DNA of 64,000 bases, from the NCBI GenBank assembly GCA_050942895.1, contig JBMNOE010000008.1, positions 1 through 64,000 on the forward strand, given 5' to 3'. The notes beneath the pieces were generated by a model. The model was not told the origin of the DNA. It ran no database searches and saw only the letters and a program-made list of their open reading frames with translations. Below, piece after piece: positions 17,001 to 25,001 of this stretch; position 1 is the stretch's first letter, and every line of letters starts with the position of its first letter. Both the position numbers and the translations under genes were made by a program. The DNA is from JBNRMR01 sp050942895. GTDB lineage: Bacteria > Bacillota > Clostridia > Christensenellales > UBA1750.

Positions 17001-17273
17001 TGGCATGCCTGAAATGATTCCGCTGTGCGCCCGGGAAGCCCGCTTCTTCTGCCACTGGCAGCGCGGACCGCCTTTCGAATCCCTCAATTAATCGCTAACG
17101 CAAAACCCCTCCGCTTATGCGAAGGGGCCTTGTGTTGGCGTGCCTGAAGGGATTCCGCTGTGCGCCTGGGCAGCCCGCTTCTTCTGCCACTGGCAGCGCG
17201 GACCGCCTTTCGAATCCCTCAATTAATCGCCAACGCAAAAACCCCTCCGCTTACGCGAAGGGGCCTTGTGTTG
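17001..17273. repeat. Two tandem 136-bp repeats carrying tRNA-Arg 3' ends
   Basis: Two units (about 17001-17136 and 17137-17272) run into the intact tRNA gene. Each starts with about 20 bases of the tRNA-Arg 3' end, contains an imperfect long hairpin (GAAGGGATTC...GAATCCCTC enclosing CGCTG...CAGCG) and ends with CCCCTCCGCTTA.GCGAAGGGG, the tRNA terminator. The copy nearest the tRNA is almost identical to the next. Confidence 0.88.
17237..17265 (-). terminator. Terminator of tRNA-Arg
   Basis: On the minus strand GGCCCCTTCGC, loop, GCGGAGGGGTTTTT directly follows the tRNA. A second copy is at about 17102-17129. Confidence 0.8.
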
Positions 17274-17348
17274 GCGTGCCTGAAGGGATTCGAACCCCTG
17301 ACCTACTGGTTCGTAGCCAGTCACTCTATCCGGCTGAGCTACAGGCAC
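17272..17348 (-). tRNA. tRNA-Arg(ACG)
   Basis: A 77-base gene including an encoded CCA (17274-17272) and discriminator G. Acceptor arms GTGCCTG and CAGGCAC pair fully, the anticodon stem ACTGG/CCAGT encloses loop CTACGAA with anticodon ACG (read as ICG), and the T-arm has GGTTCGAATCC. Confidence 0.97.
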
Positions 17349-17361
17349 AAGCGCCTTTGAT

Positions 17362-17390
17362 AATATAGCATAATAAAAGGGCGAAGTCAA
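17362..17390 (-). promoter_or_regulatory. Promoter of tRNA-Arg
   Basis: TTGACT (17390-17385), 17 bases, TATATT (17367-17362), ending 14 bases before the mature tRNA. Confidence 0.75.
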
Positions 17391-17541
17391 TCCCTCCGCT
17401 TAAATAATGTTATCATTTGCTGGTCCGCCGGGCTTTGGCAGAGGTTTTCAGCAGGCAAAGCTATTGCCTGCGCGACTTTTCACAGACTTTTTGCGCCTTC
17501 CGATGAGGCCCTTACCATCTGAGCCCTGCCGCAAACGGTTC

Positions 17542-17570
17542 TTTACGGATGCCCAAAAGGGTGCTATAAT
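17542..17570 (+). promoter_or_regulatory. Promoter of the SPT-like/SDR operon
   Basis: TTTACG (17542-17547), 17 bases, TATAAT (17565-17570). The leader to ATG 17747 is about 170 bases and holds a strong hairpin at 17606-17646. Confidence 0.6.
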
Positions 17571-17605
17571 ATCTGCAGGATAGCCATCATCATATTGCTT
17601 TATTC

Positions 17606-17646
17606 CGTCGGCCCCGCCACTTGCCCCACAAGCGACGGGGCTGACG
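17606..17646 (+). promoter_or_regulatory. Stable hairpin in the SPT-like leader
   Basis: CGTCGGCCCCG pairs with CGGGGCTGACG (one G-U pair) around a 19-base loop. No U-run follows, so it is not a simple terminator. Role unknown. Confidence 0.5.
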
Positions 17647-17746
17647 ACAAAATTTCGCGGAATCCTGCTCAGAATGTGTACACGCTCTACAGGCTTCACG
17701 CTGCCGGCTATCTGAATCATCTAACCTTTAAGGGAGGAATGTTCAA

Positions 17747-18922
17747 ATGGGCCTTTTTCAAAAATGTTCTGATTTCACGCTGATAGATGAGATCAAACAG
17801 CAAGGCATCTATCCCTACTTCCACGAACTGGAATCGCGCCAGGACGTAGAGGTCATAATGGAGGGCAAGCGCCGCATTATGCTGGGCTCAAACAACTATC
17901 TTGGGCTGACTGTCCACCCCGAGGTGGTGGAAGCGGCGGTTAAAGCCACGGAAAAATACGGGACAGGCTGTTCGGGTTCGCGGTTTTTAAACGGCACGCT
18001 GGATCTTCACATACAACTGGAGGAGGAACTGGCGGATTTTCTGGGCAAGGAAGCGGCGCTGATATTTTCCACCGGCTTTCAGACGAACTTGGGGGTTATC
18101 GGGTCATTGGTTGCCAGGCGCGAGCATATTTTGATCGACAGGGAAAACCACGCCAGCATATATGACGGCTGCATGCTCAGCTACGGAAAAACCCTGCGCT
18201 TTCGCCATGACGACATGGCCGACCTTGAGCGCCAGCTATCGGGCCTGCCCTTGGGCGACGGCAAGCTTATCATAACCGACGGCGTTTTCAGCATGAGCGG
18301 CGATATCTGCAAGCTGCCGGAAATAAATGCTCTGGCGAAGAAATACAACGCCGCCGTTATGGTGGACGACGCCCACGGCCTTGGCGTTTTGGGCAAAGGC
18401 GGTAGGGGCACAGCCGATCATTTCAATCTGACGGACGAGACCGACATAATAATGAGCACCTTCAGCAAATCCCTGGCCAGCCTGGGCGGCTTTATGGCGG
18501 CAGACAGATATATAGTTGAATATGTGAAGCACCATTCGCGCCCCTTCATATTCTCCGCCTCCATCACCCCTGCGGCCTGCGCCTCTGCACTTGCCGCTCT
18601 GCGCATCATAAAAAGAGAGCCGGAGAGGGTCGAAAGGCTCACGGATTTAGCCACATACATGCGAAACGGCCTAAAGGAAAGGGGCCTTCCGGTGAGGGAG
18701 TCGATATATTCAACCCCCATAATCCCCGTTTACACATATGAACTGGAAGCAACACTCATAAAAGCCCACGAGCTTTATGAGGCGGGCGTATATATGAACC
18801 CCGTCCTTCCCCCCGCCACACCCGAGGGCGAATGCCTGCTGCGCAGCAGCCTGATGGCCACCCACACATATGAGCTTCTGGATGAGGCCATGGATATCAT
18901 TCAAAAGGTGATGGCAAAATGA
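17747..18922 (+). CDS. Alpha-oxoamine synthase, serine palmitoyltransferase-like
   Basis: A 391-residue PLP enzyme of the family that condenses an amino acid with an acyl-CoA, releasing CO2 and CoA. The PLP lysine is Lys241 in STFSKSLASLGGF; this form resembles serine palmitoyltransferases rather than the LGKA form of KBL or ALAS. His135 (ENHASIYDG), Asp207 and His210 (VDDAHGLG) fit the ring-stacking and pyridine-binding positions. The segments SNNYLGLT and YGTGCSGSRFLNGTLDLH are close to bacterial SPT. GGGAGGA precedes ATG 17747. It overlaps the SDR gene by four bases, which would fit reduction of a 3-keto product. The product may be a sphingoid base; KBL or BioF activity remains possible. 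Confidence 0.85.
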   Translation: MGLFQKCSDFTLIDEIKQQGIYPYFHELESRQDVEVIMEGKRRIMLGSNNYLGLTVHPEVVEAAVKATEKYGTGCSGSRFLNGTLDLHIQLEEELADFLGKEAALIFSTGFQTNLGVIGSLVARREHILIDRENHASIYDGCMLSYGKTLRFRHDDMADLERQLSGLPLGDGKLIITDGVFSMSGDICKLPEINALAKKYNAAVMVDDAHGLGVLGKGGRGTADHFNLTDETDIIMSTFSKSLASLGGFMAADRYIVEYVKHHSRPFIFSASITPAACASALAALRIIKREPERVERLTDLATYMRNGLKERGLPVRESIYSTPIIPVYTYELEATLIKAHELYEAGVYMNPVLPPATPEGECLLRSSLMATHTYELLDEAMDIIQKVMAK

Positions 18923-19746
18923 CCGCGGAAAAAACAGATGCAAAAAATTCAAAAAATGCAAAGGGAGTGGTGGTAGTAACCGGCGCCTCAGAGGGCATCG
19001 GCTATGAAATCGCGCGGGCCTTTGTGCAGGTGGGCTACAGGGTCTATGGCCTGAGCCGGCGCGCTTCGGGGCCTGATGGGGTCATCAAAATGACTGCTGA
19101 TGTAAGTGACGACGCTTCCCTTGGCGCTGCCTTCAAAAAAATTGGCGAGGAATCGGGGAAGGTTGATATCCTTATAAACAATGCCGGCTTTGGAATATCC
19201 GGCGCGGCGGAGTTTGCCGATGAGAACGCCCTCGCCCAGATGGACGTCAATTTCATGGGAGCCCTGCGCTGCATCAGCCTGGCCCTTCCGCTGATGAGAC
19301 CGGGGGGCGGGCGCATAGTGAACATCAGCTCTTTGGCGGCGGTTTTCCCCATACCCTTTCAGGCCATCTATTCGGCTTCCAAAGCGGCTGTGAACGCCCT
19401 GAGCCTTGCCCTTGCGAACGAGCTTAAGGGCTTTGGCATACAGGTTTGCGCCATAATGCCCGGCGATGTAAACACCGGCTTTTCAAAGGCAAGGCGCAAG
19501 ATCAGCCAGGGTGGTGAAATATATGGCGGCATAATAGAGTCGGCTGTGGCTGTCATGGAAAATGACGAAGCCCAGGGCATGGCTCCCGAGCTGATAGGGC
19601 GGCGGGTTTTTGAGATCACCACAAAGCGCAGATTGAAGCCCCTTTACACAATCGGCGCTAAGTATAAGCTGTTTTTGTTTTTGCAAAGGATTCTTCCGGC
19701 AAGGGCAGTTGTGTATATTCTGGGGATGATGTACATCAAGGGCTGA
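18919..19746 (+). CDS. Short-chain dehydrogenase/reductase, possible 3-ketosphinganine reductase
   Basis: A 275-residue Rossmann-fold SDR. The cofactor motif TGASEGIG is at 21-28, NNAG at about 87-90, and the catalytic set is Ser137 or Ser138, Tyr151 and Lys155 (YSASK). The C-terminus is hydrophobic and basic (LFLFLQRILPARAVVYILG), suggesting membrane association as in reductases acting on long-chain 3-keto lipids. ATG overlaps the stop of the SPT-like gene (ATGA), so the two are translated together. Reduction of the alpha-oxoamine product is the simplest reading. SDR family is certain; the substrate is inferred from the neighbour. Confidence 0.85.
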   Translation: MTAEKTDAKNSKNAKGVVVVTGASEGIGYEIARAFVQVGYRVYGLSRRASGPDGVIKMTADVSDDASLGAAFKKIGEESGKVDILINNAGFGISGAAEFADENALAQMDVNFMGALRCISLALPLMRPGGGRIVNISSLAAVFPIPFQAIYSASKAAVNALSLALANELKGFGIQVCAIMPGDVNTGFSKARRKISQGGEIYGGIIESAVAVMENDEAQGMAPELIGRRVFEITTKRRLKPLYTIGAKYKLFLFLQRILPARAVVYILGMMYIKG

Positions 19747-19769
19747 GTTGAGCAGCCTTGCCCCGAGCG

Positions 19770-21227
19770 CTACTTGCTCATTGAGAAAGTCAGGCTGTAA
19801 TGGTTTTGCGCAGTATTTTCAGCGGGAACTAAAAACTGTGAGTTGATGCCGGCGTAGCCTGAATACTCCGTTTTACAATCAACGGCGATATTCGCCCATG
19901 AAAAACTAAAGCTTTGAAAGCGGCTGTTTTCAATCTGCTTGGCCATTTGCGCCGGCAGCCTTGAAAGCAGCCCCATTTCATTTTGAGCGCCCACAAAAGC
20001 CAGCGATGCCAAAAGCATTTGGCTGTCGTACGGCCCCAGCCAGCCGTCGCTGTTAACGATATTAACCTGAAATGAAACTCTTTTCACGTGCCCGTCCTCA
20101 AGGACGAAGGAATAATCGGGCATTTCATCCCGGCCGATGGTTATATAGGCGGTGCCGTCAAACTCCTTCTCAGTCCAGATTCCATCTTCATTCAGTTGCT
20201 TGTTCCCAAAACTAAGGCCAAAGTAATCGGCGTAGTAATTATGGTTCTCCACAAACTGAGAAACGGTGATATCGCCCCTGTTGGGCGGCAGCAACTGCGC
20301 AGATTGTATCATCAAAAGCACTAAAACCGCCGCCGCCGATGCGCCGATGTATGCAGCGCTCCTCTGCCAGCGGATATCTTTTATTGTGTATGATGTTGAA
20401 AGCTGCCAGTCCCAGGGCAGGGTTTCATTCTCGCTGCACAGCTTGTAGCTCTTCCAAAGGCGCACCAAGTCGTATATCGGCAGGCCATAACCCATGCCTG
20501 AGCCCAACACCATCCACGTCCGCTCCAGGCCCTCTTTATATGAAAGGCGCTTTCCCTCTGCACTTTCTATCCGCAGGCCGAATATGGCCTTTCCAGGCGT
20601 AGTCCCGAAAAACGAAAGCCACAGCGGCTCCAAAAGAAGCATCATCCCCCAGGCGACGTATGAATCAAAAAGGTTTCCCCAATTGCTTCTGGCGGAAATG
20701 TTCACATTAAAAACAAATGCCAGCAAGGCCGTCCACATTATTCTATATAAAAATATGTCGAATCCCCTTGCTAAAAGCCTGCGCCATGGGTGAAAAACCT
20801 GTGGAAGCCTATCGCCCTGGATTACAAAATACTCCCCGCCGGTTTTTTTTGCATTTTTCGCAGCACTGTCTATGCCCTTAAGATATCTCGCCGCGTCCAG
20901 GCTGCTGAAATCGGCTCTATCCTCCTGTATGGCCCGGCATATGTCCTGAGCATAAGAAGCGTCCTGCTTTTCCTGCTCCAGCTTCTTTATCTGCCCTTCC
21001 AGCGTCTGCGAAAGATCGCCGCTGCCCTCCTTAAGCGCCTTGATATCCTCCAGCGGTATATGAAGGCTTCGCAGCAGCTTTATCCTCAGCAGCAGTTGCA
21101 GGTCATCCTGGGAGTAATCCCTGTAACCGTTTTCCATGCGCTTGGGCGCAAGCAGCCCTTCCCGCTCATAAAAGCGTATGTTCGCCCGCTCCATACCGGA
21201 CAGTTTTTCCATTTCCTTTATCGTCAT
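19770..21227 (-). CDS. MerR-type regulator fused to an RDD membrane domain
   Basis: 485 residues in three parts. Residues 1-70 form a MerR winged helix (TIKEMEKLSGMERANIRFYE), followed by a coiled coil (about 75-105). Residues about 145-270 are an RDD domain with ARGFDIFLYR, two membrane segments and GTTPGKAIFGLRI. A third membrane segment (about 293-310) leads to a C-terminal part of about 175 residues that should lie outside. The layout suggests a membrane-tethered transcription factor sensing an envelope or extracellular signal. GGGAGGTG precedes ATG 21227. It is convergent with the SPT-like/SDR pair; whether it controls those genes is unknown. Confidence 0.85.
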   Translation of the reverse strand: MTIKEMEKLSGMERANIRFYEREGLLAPKRMENGYRDYSQDDLQLLLRIKLLRSLHIPLEDIKALKEGSGDLSQTLEGQIKKLEQEKQDASYAQDICRAIQEDRADFSSLDAARYLKGIDSAAKNAKKTGGEYFVIQGDRLPQVFHPWRRLLARGFDIFLYRIMWTALLAFVFNVNISARSNWGNLFDSYVAWGMMLLLEPLWLSFFGTTPGKAIFGLRIESAEGKRLSYKEGLERTWMVLGSGMGYGLPIYDLVRLWKSYKLCSENETLPWDWQLSTSYTIKDIRWQRSAAYIGASAAAVLVLLMIQSAQLLPPNRGDITVSQFVENHNYYADYFGLSFGNKQLNEDGIWTEKEFDGTAYITIGRDEMPDYSFVLEDGHVKRVSFQVNIVNSDGWLGPYDSQMLLASLAFVGAQNEMGLLSRLPAQMAKQIENSRFQSFSFSWANIAVDCKTEYSGYAGINSQFLVPAENTAQNHYSLTFSMSK

Positions 21228-21482
21228 AGTGCCAGCACCTCCCTACGCCCCTGATTATAAGCTGTAAAGTCCGTTTACAGTCAAGGCTTTTATTCCCCGG
21301 AATCTGATTTTACCCGAATAAGCAAAGCCGGCCTGGCCACCGCATTTGGGTTTTCTCCGCGGCCGAAGCAGTGCTTGACCAAAAAAGAGGCATAGTCAGC
21401 AGCGCGCCCGCAAAAGATATCGCACGCTGACCATAGCCGCTTTTTCCGTATGAAAGATTGCACAAATTGCCTGAAATAATGC

Positions 21483-22160
21483 CTACGGCCTGGGGTACTC
21501 GTTGCAAAGAAGGCGGTAAATCGGCTCATCCTCCTCGATTGCAGGGAAGCGCGCCAGCTCATGAAGGAAGCGGTTGTCGGCATTATCATCGTTGCACATG
21601 GACACCTCTCCTATAAGCGCGGCGCCTGTTCCCGGCTCCGGGAAGAACTCGTGGTAATAATATGGATACAGCGTCAGGCTCTCGCCGGGCTTAAGTATTA
21701 TCCTCTCCCCGGCCTTTATGTAGAACTTTCGCCCATCCTTGTTGATCTGCACATCAGTGTCGGCAAGCTGCCCGTCCTCCGCCGCATTATACAGCACAAA
21801 AACCACATTGCCCCCGCCGCGGTTGATGATATCCTCCATTTTATTCCAATGAAAGTGCATCGGGCAGACCTGCCCCTCATCCATCATGATGACTTTCTCA
21901 GCATATGTTTTGGGATACTTGCTGTTTTGCGTATTGCCGTTGCGTAGGGTAATAAGGGTGAGCCCCAATTCCTCGTAGCGCCCCATTCCGTAATCGGTCA
22001 CATCCCAGCCCAGCAAATTATCGCGGATCTCGTCGTATTCGCTGCCTTTCGTGCTCCAGTCCTGCGGAGTCCACCGGCAGAACTCCGGCAGCATGAACCG
22101 ATGCTCCTCCAGCAGCTTCTCCATTCTTTTGATGGCCGCATTTATCTGCGAACGCTTCAT
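21483..22160 (-). CDS. D-lyxose isomerase (cupin type)
   Basis: A 225-residue cupin-fold ketol isomerase that interconverts D-lyxose and D-xylulose and often also mannose and fructose. The metal site is visible: His102 and His104 in PMHFHWNKMED, Glu109 and His170 in YYYHEFFPEPG. Length and the glycine-rich INRGGGNVVFVLYN stretch fit the D-lyxose isomerase family. GAGGGTGAC precedes ATG 22160. It is not in a sugar operon here. Related isomerases lie in rhamnose and lyxose utilisation loci, which fits the rhamnose theme of the window. Confidence 0.85.
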   Translation of the reverse strand: MKRSQINAAIKRMEKLLEEHRFMLPEFCRWTPQDWSTKGSEYDEIRDNLLGWDVTDYGMGRYEELGLTLITLRNGNTQNSKYPKTYAEKVIMMDEGQVCPMHFHWNKMEDIINRGGGNVVFVLYNAAEDGQLADTDVQINKDGRKFYIKAGERIILKPGESLTLYPYYYHEFFPEPGTGAALIGEVSMCNDDNADNRFLHELARFPAIEEDEPIYRLLCNEYPRP

Positions 22161-22276
22161 AGTGTCACCCTCCTCATTTTTTATTGATTATTATTCTAAA
22201 CACAAAGCATAAAAAAGCCGCTTCCATAAAACAATGGGCCAAAGCATCATAAGCATTAATTATCCAGTTCAATCGT

Positions 22277-22438
22277 CTAACAACTTTTCCATCCATCTTC
22301 AATGCCCATTATATCAAATGTGGGCTTGAAAAGCGACGTTATACTGTCAAAATGAGCAATTCCGCCTGAATCAGCTGTGCAAATTTCATCAATGCCGCCC
22401 CTAAGCGGGCGTTTCTTACGGGATGATTGAAAACGCAT
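22277..22438 (-). other. Possible short reading frame or gene remnant, 53 codons
   Basis: An ATG-to-TAG frame encodes 53 residues including CTADSGGIAHFDSITSLFKP. It has no convincing ribosome site and I recognise no family. It could be the tail of a decayed gene. The rest of 22161-22588 shows no other gene. Confidence 0.25.
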
Positions 22439-22588
22439 TTGCGCACCAGTTAAACCCTCTCACTCGGGTAGTTCAGCTCAGATAATATATCTATAAGGTT
22501 TTTTTGTGTTGCCTGCATTAGTCTGCACACCCCCCCGGCCTTTTTAGCTGTTTTACCCAAGCCAAGATCCAATATCTCCCCCCAATAG

Positions 22589-22628
22589 AAAAACCCACCA
22601 TCAACGAACCGTACATTGATGGCGGGCA
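22589..22628 (-). terminator. Terminator after the tRNA-Gly pair
   Basis: On the minus strand GCCCGCCATCAATG pairs with CGTTGATGGTGGGT, followed by TTTTTC, three bases after the CCA of tRNA-Gly(TCC). Confidence 0.85.
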
Positions 22629-22630
22629 TT

Positions 22631-22704
22631 TGGAGCGGGTGATGGGAATCGAACCCACGCAGCTAGCTTGGAAGGCTAGAACTCTACCATTGAGCTACAC
22701 CCGC
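22631..22704 (-). tRNA. tRNA-Gly(TCC)
   Basis: A 74-base gene with encoded CCA and discriminator U. Acceptor GCGGGTG/CACCCGC, anticodon stem CTAGC/GCTAG around CTTCCAA, T-arm GGGTTCGATTCCC. Confidence 0.97.
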
Positions 22705-22709
22705 GAAAA

Positions 22710-22784
22710 TGGAGCGGTAGACGAGACTTGAACTCGCGACATCCACCTTGGCAAGGTGGCACTCTACCACTGAGCTACTACCGC
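22710..22784 (-). tRNA. tRNA-Gly(GCC)
   Basis: A 75-base gene with encoded CCA and discriminator U, 5 bases from the other glycine tRNA and co-transcribed with it. Acceptor GCGGTAG/CTACCGC, anticodon stem CCACC/GGTGG around TTGCCAA. Confidence 0.97.
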
Positions 22785-22805
22785 ATCACATTGTCAACGT
22801 TCAAA

Positions 22806-22834
22806 ATTATATCATTTTTTTGCTGGATTTGCAA
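22806..22834 (-). promoter_or_regulatory. Promoter of the tRNA-Gly pair
   Basis: TTGCAA (22834-22829), 17 bases, TATAAT (22811-22806). Confidence 0.7.
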
Positions 22835-22889
22835 TACCAAAAAACTCATCCTGCGGTATTTTCGGACAACTTTTTCTATTTAGCTAAAA

Positions 22890-23639
22890 TCAGCTAAAAC
22901 TGATGGCAAATGTCAGCGCAAGCGGCTCAAACCCTATGCTTTTGGCAAGGCCATCGGAGGCGGCGTTGCTCTCCCCTGTCGACCACTGGGGGCAGACTCC
23001 CCTTTCAAGCATGGCTTCGATGCTGGCAAGGCATGCCTTCTTAGCATGGCCCCTTCCGCGGTGGGATCTCACTGTGTTAATGCCCAGCTCCTGAACCTCG
23101 CCCTTCATGAATGGCATCGGCGGCAGATCCACTACGCTTAAAAGCCGGCCTTCCTCGTCTTCTACGCCGTAGCAGAAGCCCTTATCAACGATTTCGGCAA
23201 AATATTCATCAACCCATGATATATCGGAAACATTTGGATGCACGGCAGCAAAAAACTCACGGTATCTTTCAACATCCTTATCCCGCAGCTTAAATGCGCC
23301 GCCCTGATAAGGAATCCTTTTTGAATAAAGGTATTTTATCCCTGCATCTGGCGCTTTTCCGCAGATTTCCTCCAGCGCGCTGCGAAGGCTTTCCAAATCC
23401 ATATCCGGGCCAATGCGCCTTTTAAGGCTCTCTGCAAAGGGAGCAGCCTTTTTGCCATGGGAGACTATCAGCCCAGCCTCGGTTTTATATGCCAGCACAT
23501 GAAACGCCCTTGCGTAGCCCTCCATCGGCCAATCCCTTTGAGGGCTGTATGCCACAACAAGACCCTTTTCATTCATGCATTCTGGGTCAACGCCCATCCA
23601 GGCGGCATAATAATCCTGCGTGATTTTAAGCGTATCCAT
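22890..23639 (-). CDS. GNAT-family N-acetyltransferase
   Basis: 249 residues. The C-terminal half (about 110-245) is a GNAT fold with the acetyl-CoA loop VRSHRGRGHAKKACLASIEA (about residues 192-211) preceded by the beta strand EVQELGINT. The N-terminal half is a partner domain without a motif I recognise, as in two-part GNAT enzymes. AAGGAGG lies close before ATG 23639. It has its own promoter-like box and no operon partner, so the substrate cannot be guessed. Confidence 0.8.
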   Translation of the reverse strand: MDTLKITQDYYAAWMGVDPECMNEKGLVVAYSPQRDWPMEGYARAFHVLAYKTEAGLIVSHGKKAAPFAESLKRRIGPDMDLESLRSALEEICGKAPDAGIKYLYSKRIPYQGGAFKLRDKDVERYREFFAAVHPNVSDISWVDEYFAEIVDKGFCYGVEDEEGRLLSVVDLPPMPFMKGEVQELGINTVRSHRGRGHAKKACLASIEAMLERGVCPQWSTGESNAASDGLAKSIGFEPLALTFAISFS

Positions 23640-23664
23640 AGGCGCCTCCTTGTGTTTTTAACTT

Positions 23665-23673
23665 ATTATAGCA
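23665..23673 (-). promoter_or_regulatory. Extended -10 box of the GNAT gene
   Basis: TGCTATAAT on the minus strand 26 bases before the start codon. No clear -35 box. Confidence 0.4.
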
Positions 23674-23715
23674 TAATCTCTGCAAATACGCTTAAAGCCG
23701 GCATCGTTTACTGAA

Positions 23716-23742
23716 TAAAAAGCCGCCCATTACAGGCGGCTG
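23716..23742 (-). terminator. Terminator of sugar locus A
   Basis: On the minus strand AGCCGCC, loop TGTAATG, GGCGGCT, then TTTTATT, 52 bases after the stop codon of the ADP-ribosylglycohydrolase-family gene. Confidence 0.85.
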
Positions 23743-23793
23743 AGAAAACGCTTAATGATCCATCCTGAGCTTTCCCGTTTTTAGGATATATTT

Positions 23794-24942
23794 TTAGGAT
23801 GTATAGGAATCGATGTCTGCGATGACCTTGCGCATTCTGTCGATATTGTTCATGGCAGCCTTGTAAAGACCCTCGGCCGTCTCGAATGAGGTGCGGTTTG
23901 AAGCCGTGTGCTCGTTGACCTTCATGGCGTCGTCCACAGTTTTGACCCAATCCGCCGGAACAGCGTCGATGCCATTGATGGCTCCGGCCAAAGACCCGGC
24001 TGTGTGAGCGCGGCAGTCAGTGTCCCTGCCGGAGTTGACGCCAAACAATATGGCCTTTCTCGGGTCGCCCTTTGTCATATGCAGTATGCCATAGGCAGCG
24101 CTGAGAATTTCAACGGCGTTTGAAACCTGCCTGTTTTCATACTTATATTGCAGCTTTTTGCCGTACTCCTCAAAGTCCTCGCCGCATTTTTGAGCAATCT
24201 CCAAAACGTCCATGAACTCCCTCTTGGGCGTTGGGCTGAAAACATTCGCCGCCGCCTGGATGACCATGTCCACTGTAGCATTCGGCATCAGCGCCGTAGC
24301 AACGCCCGCACAGTGAGCTCCCGCAACCTCAATTGCGTAGTTGCCCGGAACGCCCCGCACGTCCTTTATTCTTGCCAGCTCCATGCCGTCCTTCATGGCT
24401 TGCTCCGGGTAGCATGCGTTCACAACGCCCACCGCGCCGATCATCTTTGTGGTGCCGTAAAGCCCCGGCCATGAAGCATAGCGCCCCACCTCCCATGGCG
24501 GAACGCCCGCCTTCAGGGAGTAATATATGACCTGATCCTGGGAGCCTACCTGCCAGCCGAACATGTCGGGGGTGACGTCCCTGACCCATATTTTCGCAAG
24601 ATCGACGATGTCTATCCTTCCGCCCTTTTCTATGATTGCCGTTGAAAGGATGCGGAAACGTTCCTCTCCGTCCTCCGTGGTGCCTGGAACCCTCGTGTGC
24701 GGACGGCCCACCTTCGGGTGCCCAAGCCCTGTGTCATAGGGGTTGGCTGCTCTGTCGTTCACGCTGAACAGCCTCTTGGTATGCTTTGTCACCTCGGGCA
24801 GGTAGTCGATATACCCCCAATACTGCTGGCGCTCCTCCACAGTATAGCCCTCGGGAAGCTCACCCATGGAGTTGCCCACCGAACCCGCCGCAACATAGCC
24901 ATGGATTTTTTTAAACAGCAGGTTGTCCTTAAAATCGCCCAT
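23794..24942 (-). CDS. ADP-ribosylglycohydrolase-family protein in a sugar operon
   Basis: 382 residues with the all-helical DraG/ARH fold. The C-terminal metal motif SGRDTDCRAH is intact. The N-terminal GYVAAGSVGNSMGE replaces the usual GxxxGDALG, and the first metal motif reads GTTEDGEER rather than TDDT, so the di-metal site is somewhat altered. True ADP-ribose removal is therefore uncertain. As the last gene of a binding protein-permease-permease operon, a role as a glycosidase or deglycosylase on an imported compound is plausible. GAAAGGAGAA precedes ATG 24942. No signal peptide, so cytoplasmic. Confidence 0.8.
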   Translation of the reverse strand: MGDFKDNLLFKKIHGYVAAGSVGNSMGELPEGYTVEERQQYWGYIDYLPEVTKHTKRLFSVNDRAANPYDTGLGHPKVGRPHTRVPGTTEDGEERFRILSTAIIEKGGRIDIVDLAKIWVRDVTPDMFGWQVGSQDQVIYYSLKAGVPPWEVGRYASWPGLYGTTKMIGAVGVVNACYPEQAMKDGMELARIKDVRGVPGNYAIEVAGAHCAGVATALMPNATVDMVIQAAANVFSPTPKREFMDVLEIAQKCGEDFEEYGKKLQYKYENRQVSNAVEILSAAYGILHMTKGDPRKAILFGVNSGRDTDCRAHTAGSLAGAINGIDAVPADWVKTVDDAMKVNEHTASNRTSFETAEGLYKAAMNNIDRMRKVIADIDSYTS

Positions 24943-25001
24943 ATCTTTCTCCTTTCAAAGCTCTTTGATTGCCCTTGCATTATTACATCATCATGATATT
25001 T

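Noticed and set aside
22453..22520. Possible additional tRNA or riboswitch upstream of the D-lyxose isomerase gene
   Set aside because: GGGTAGTTCAGCTC resembles a D-arm, but no acceptor, anticodon or T-arm can be paired around it.
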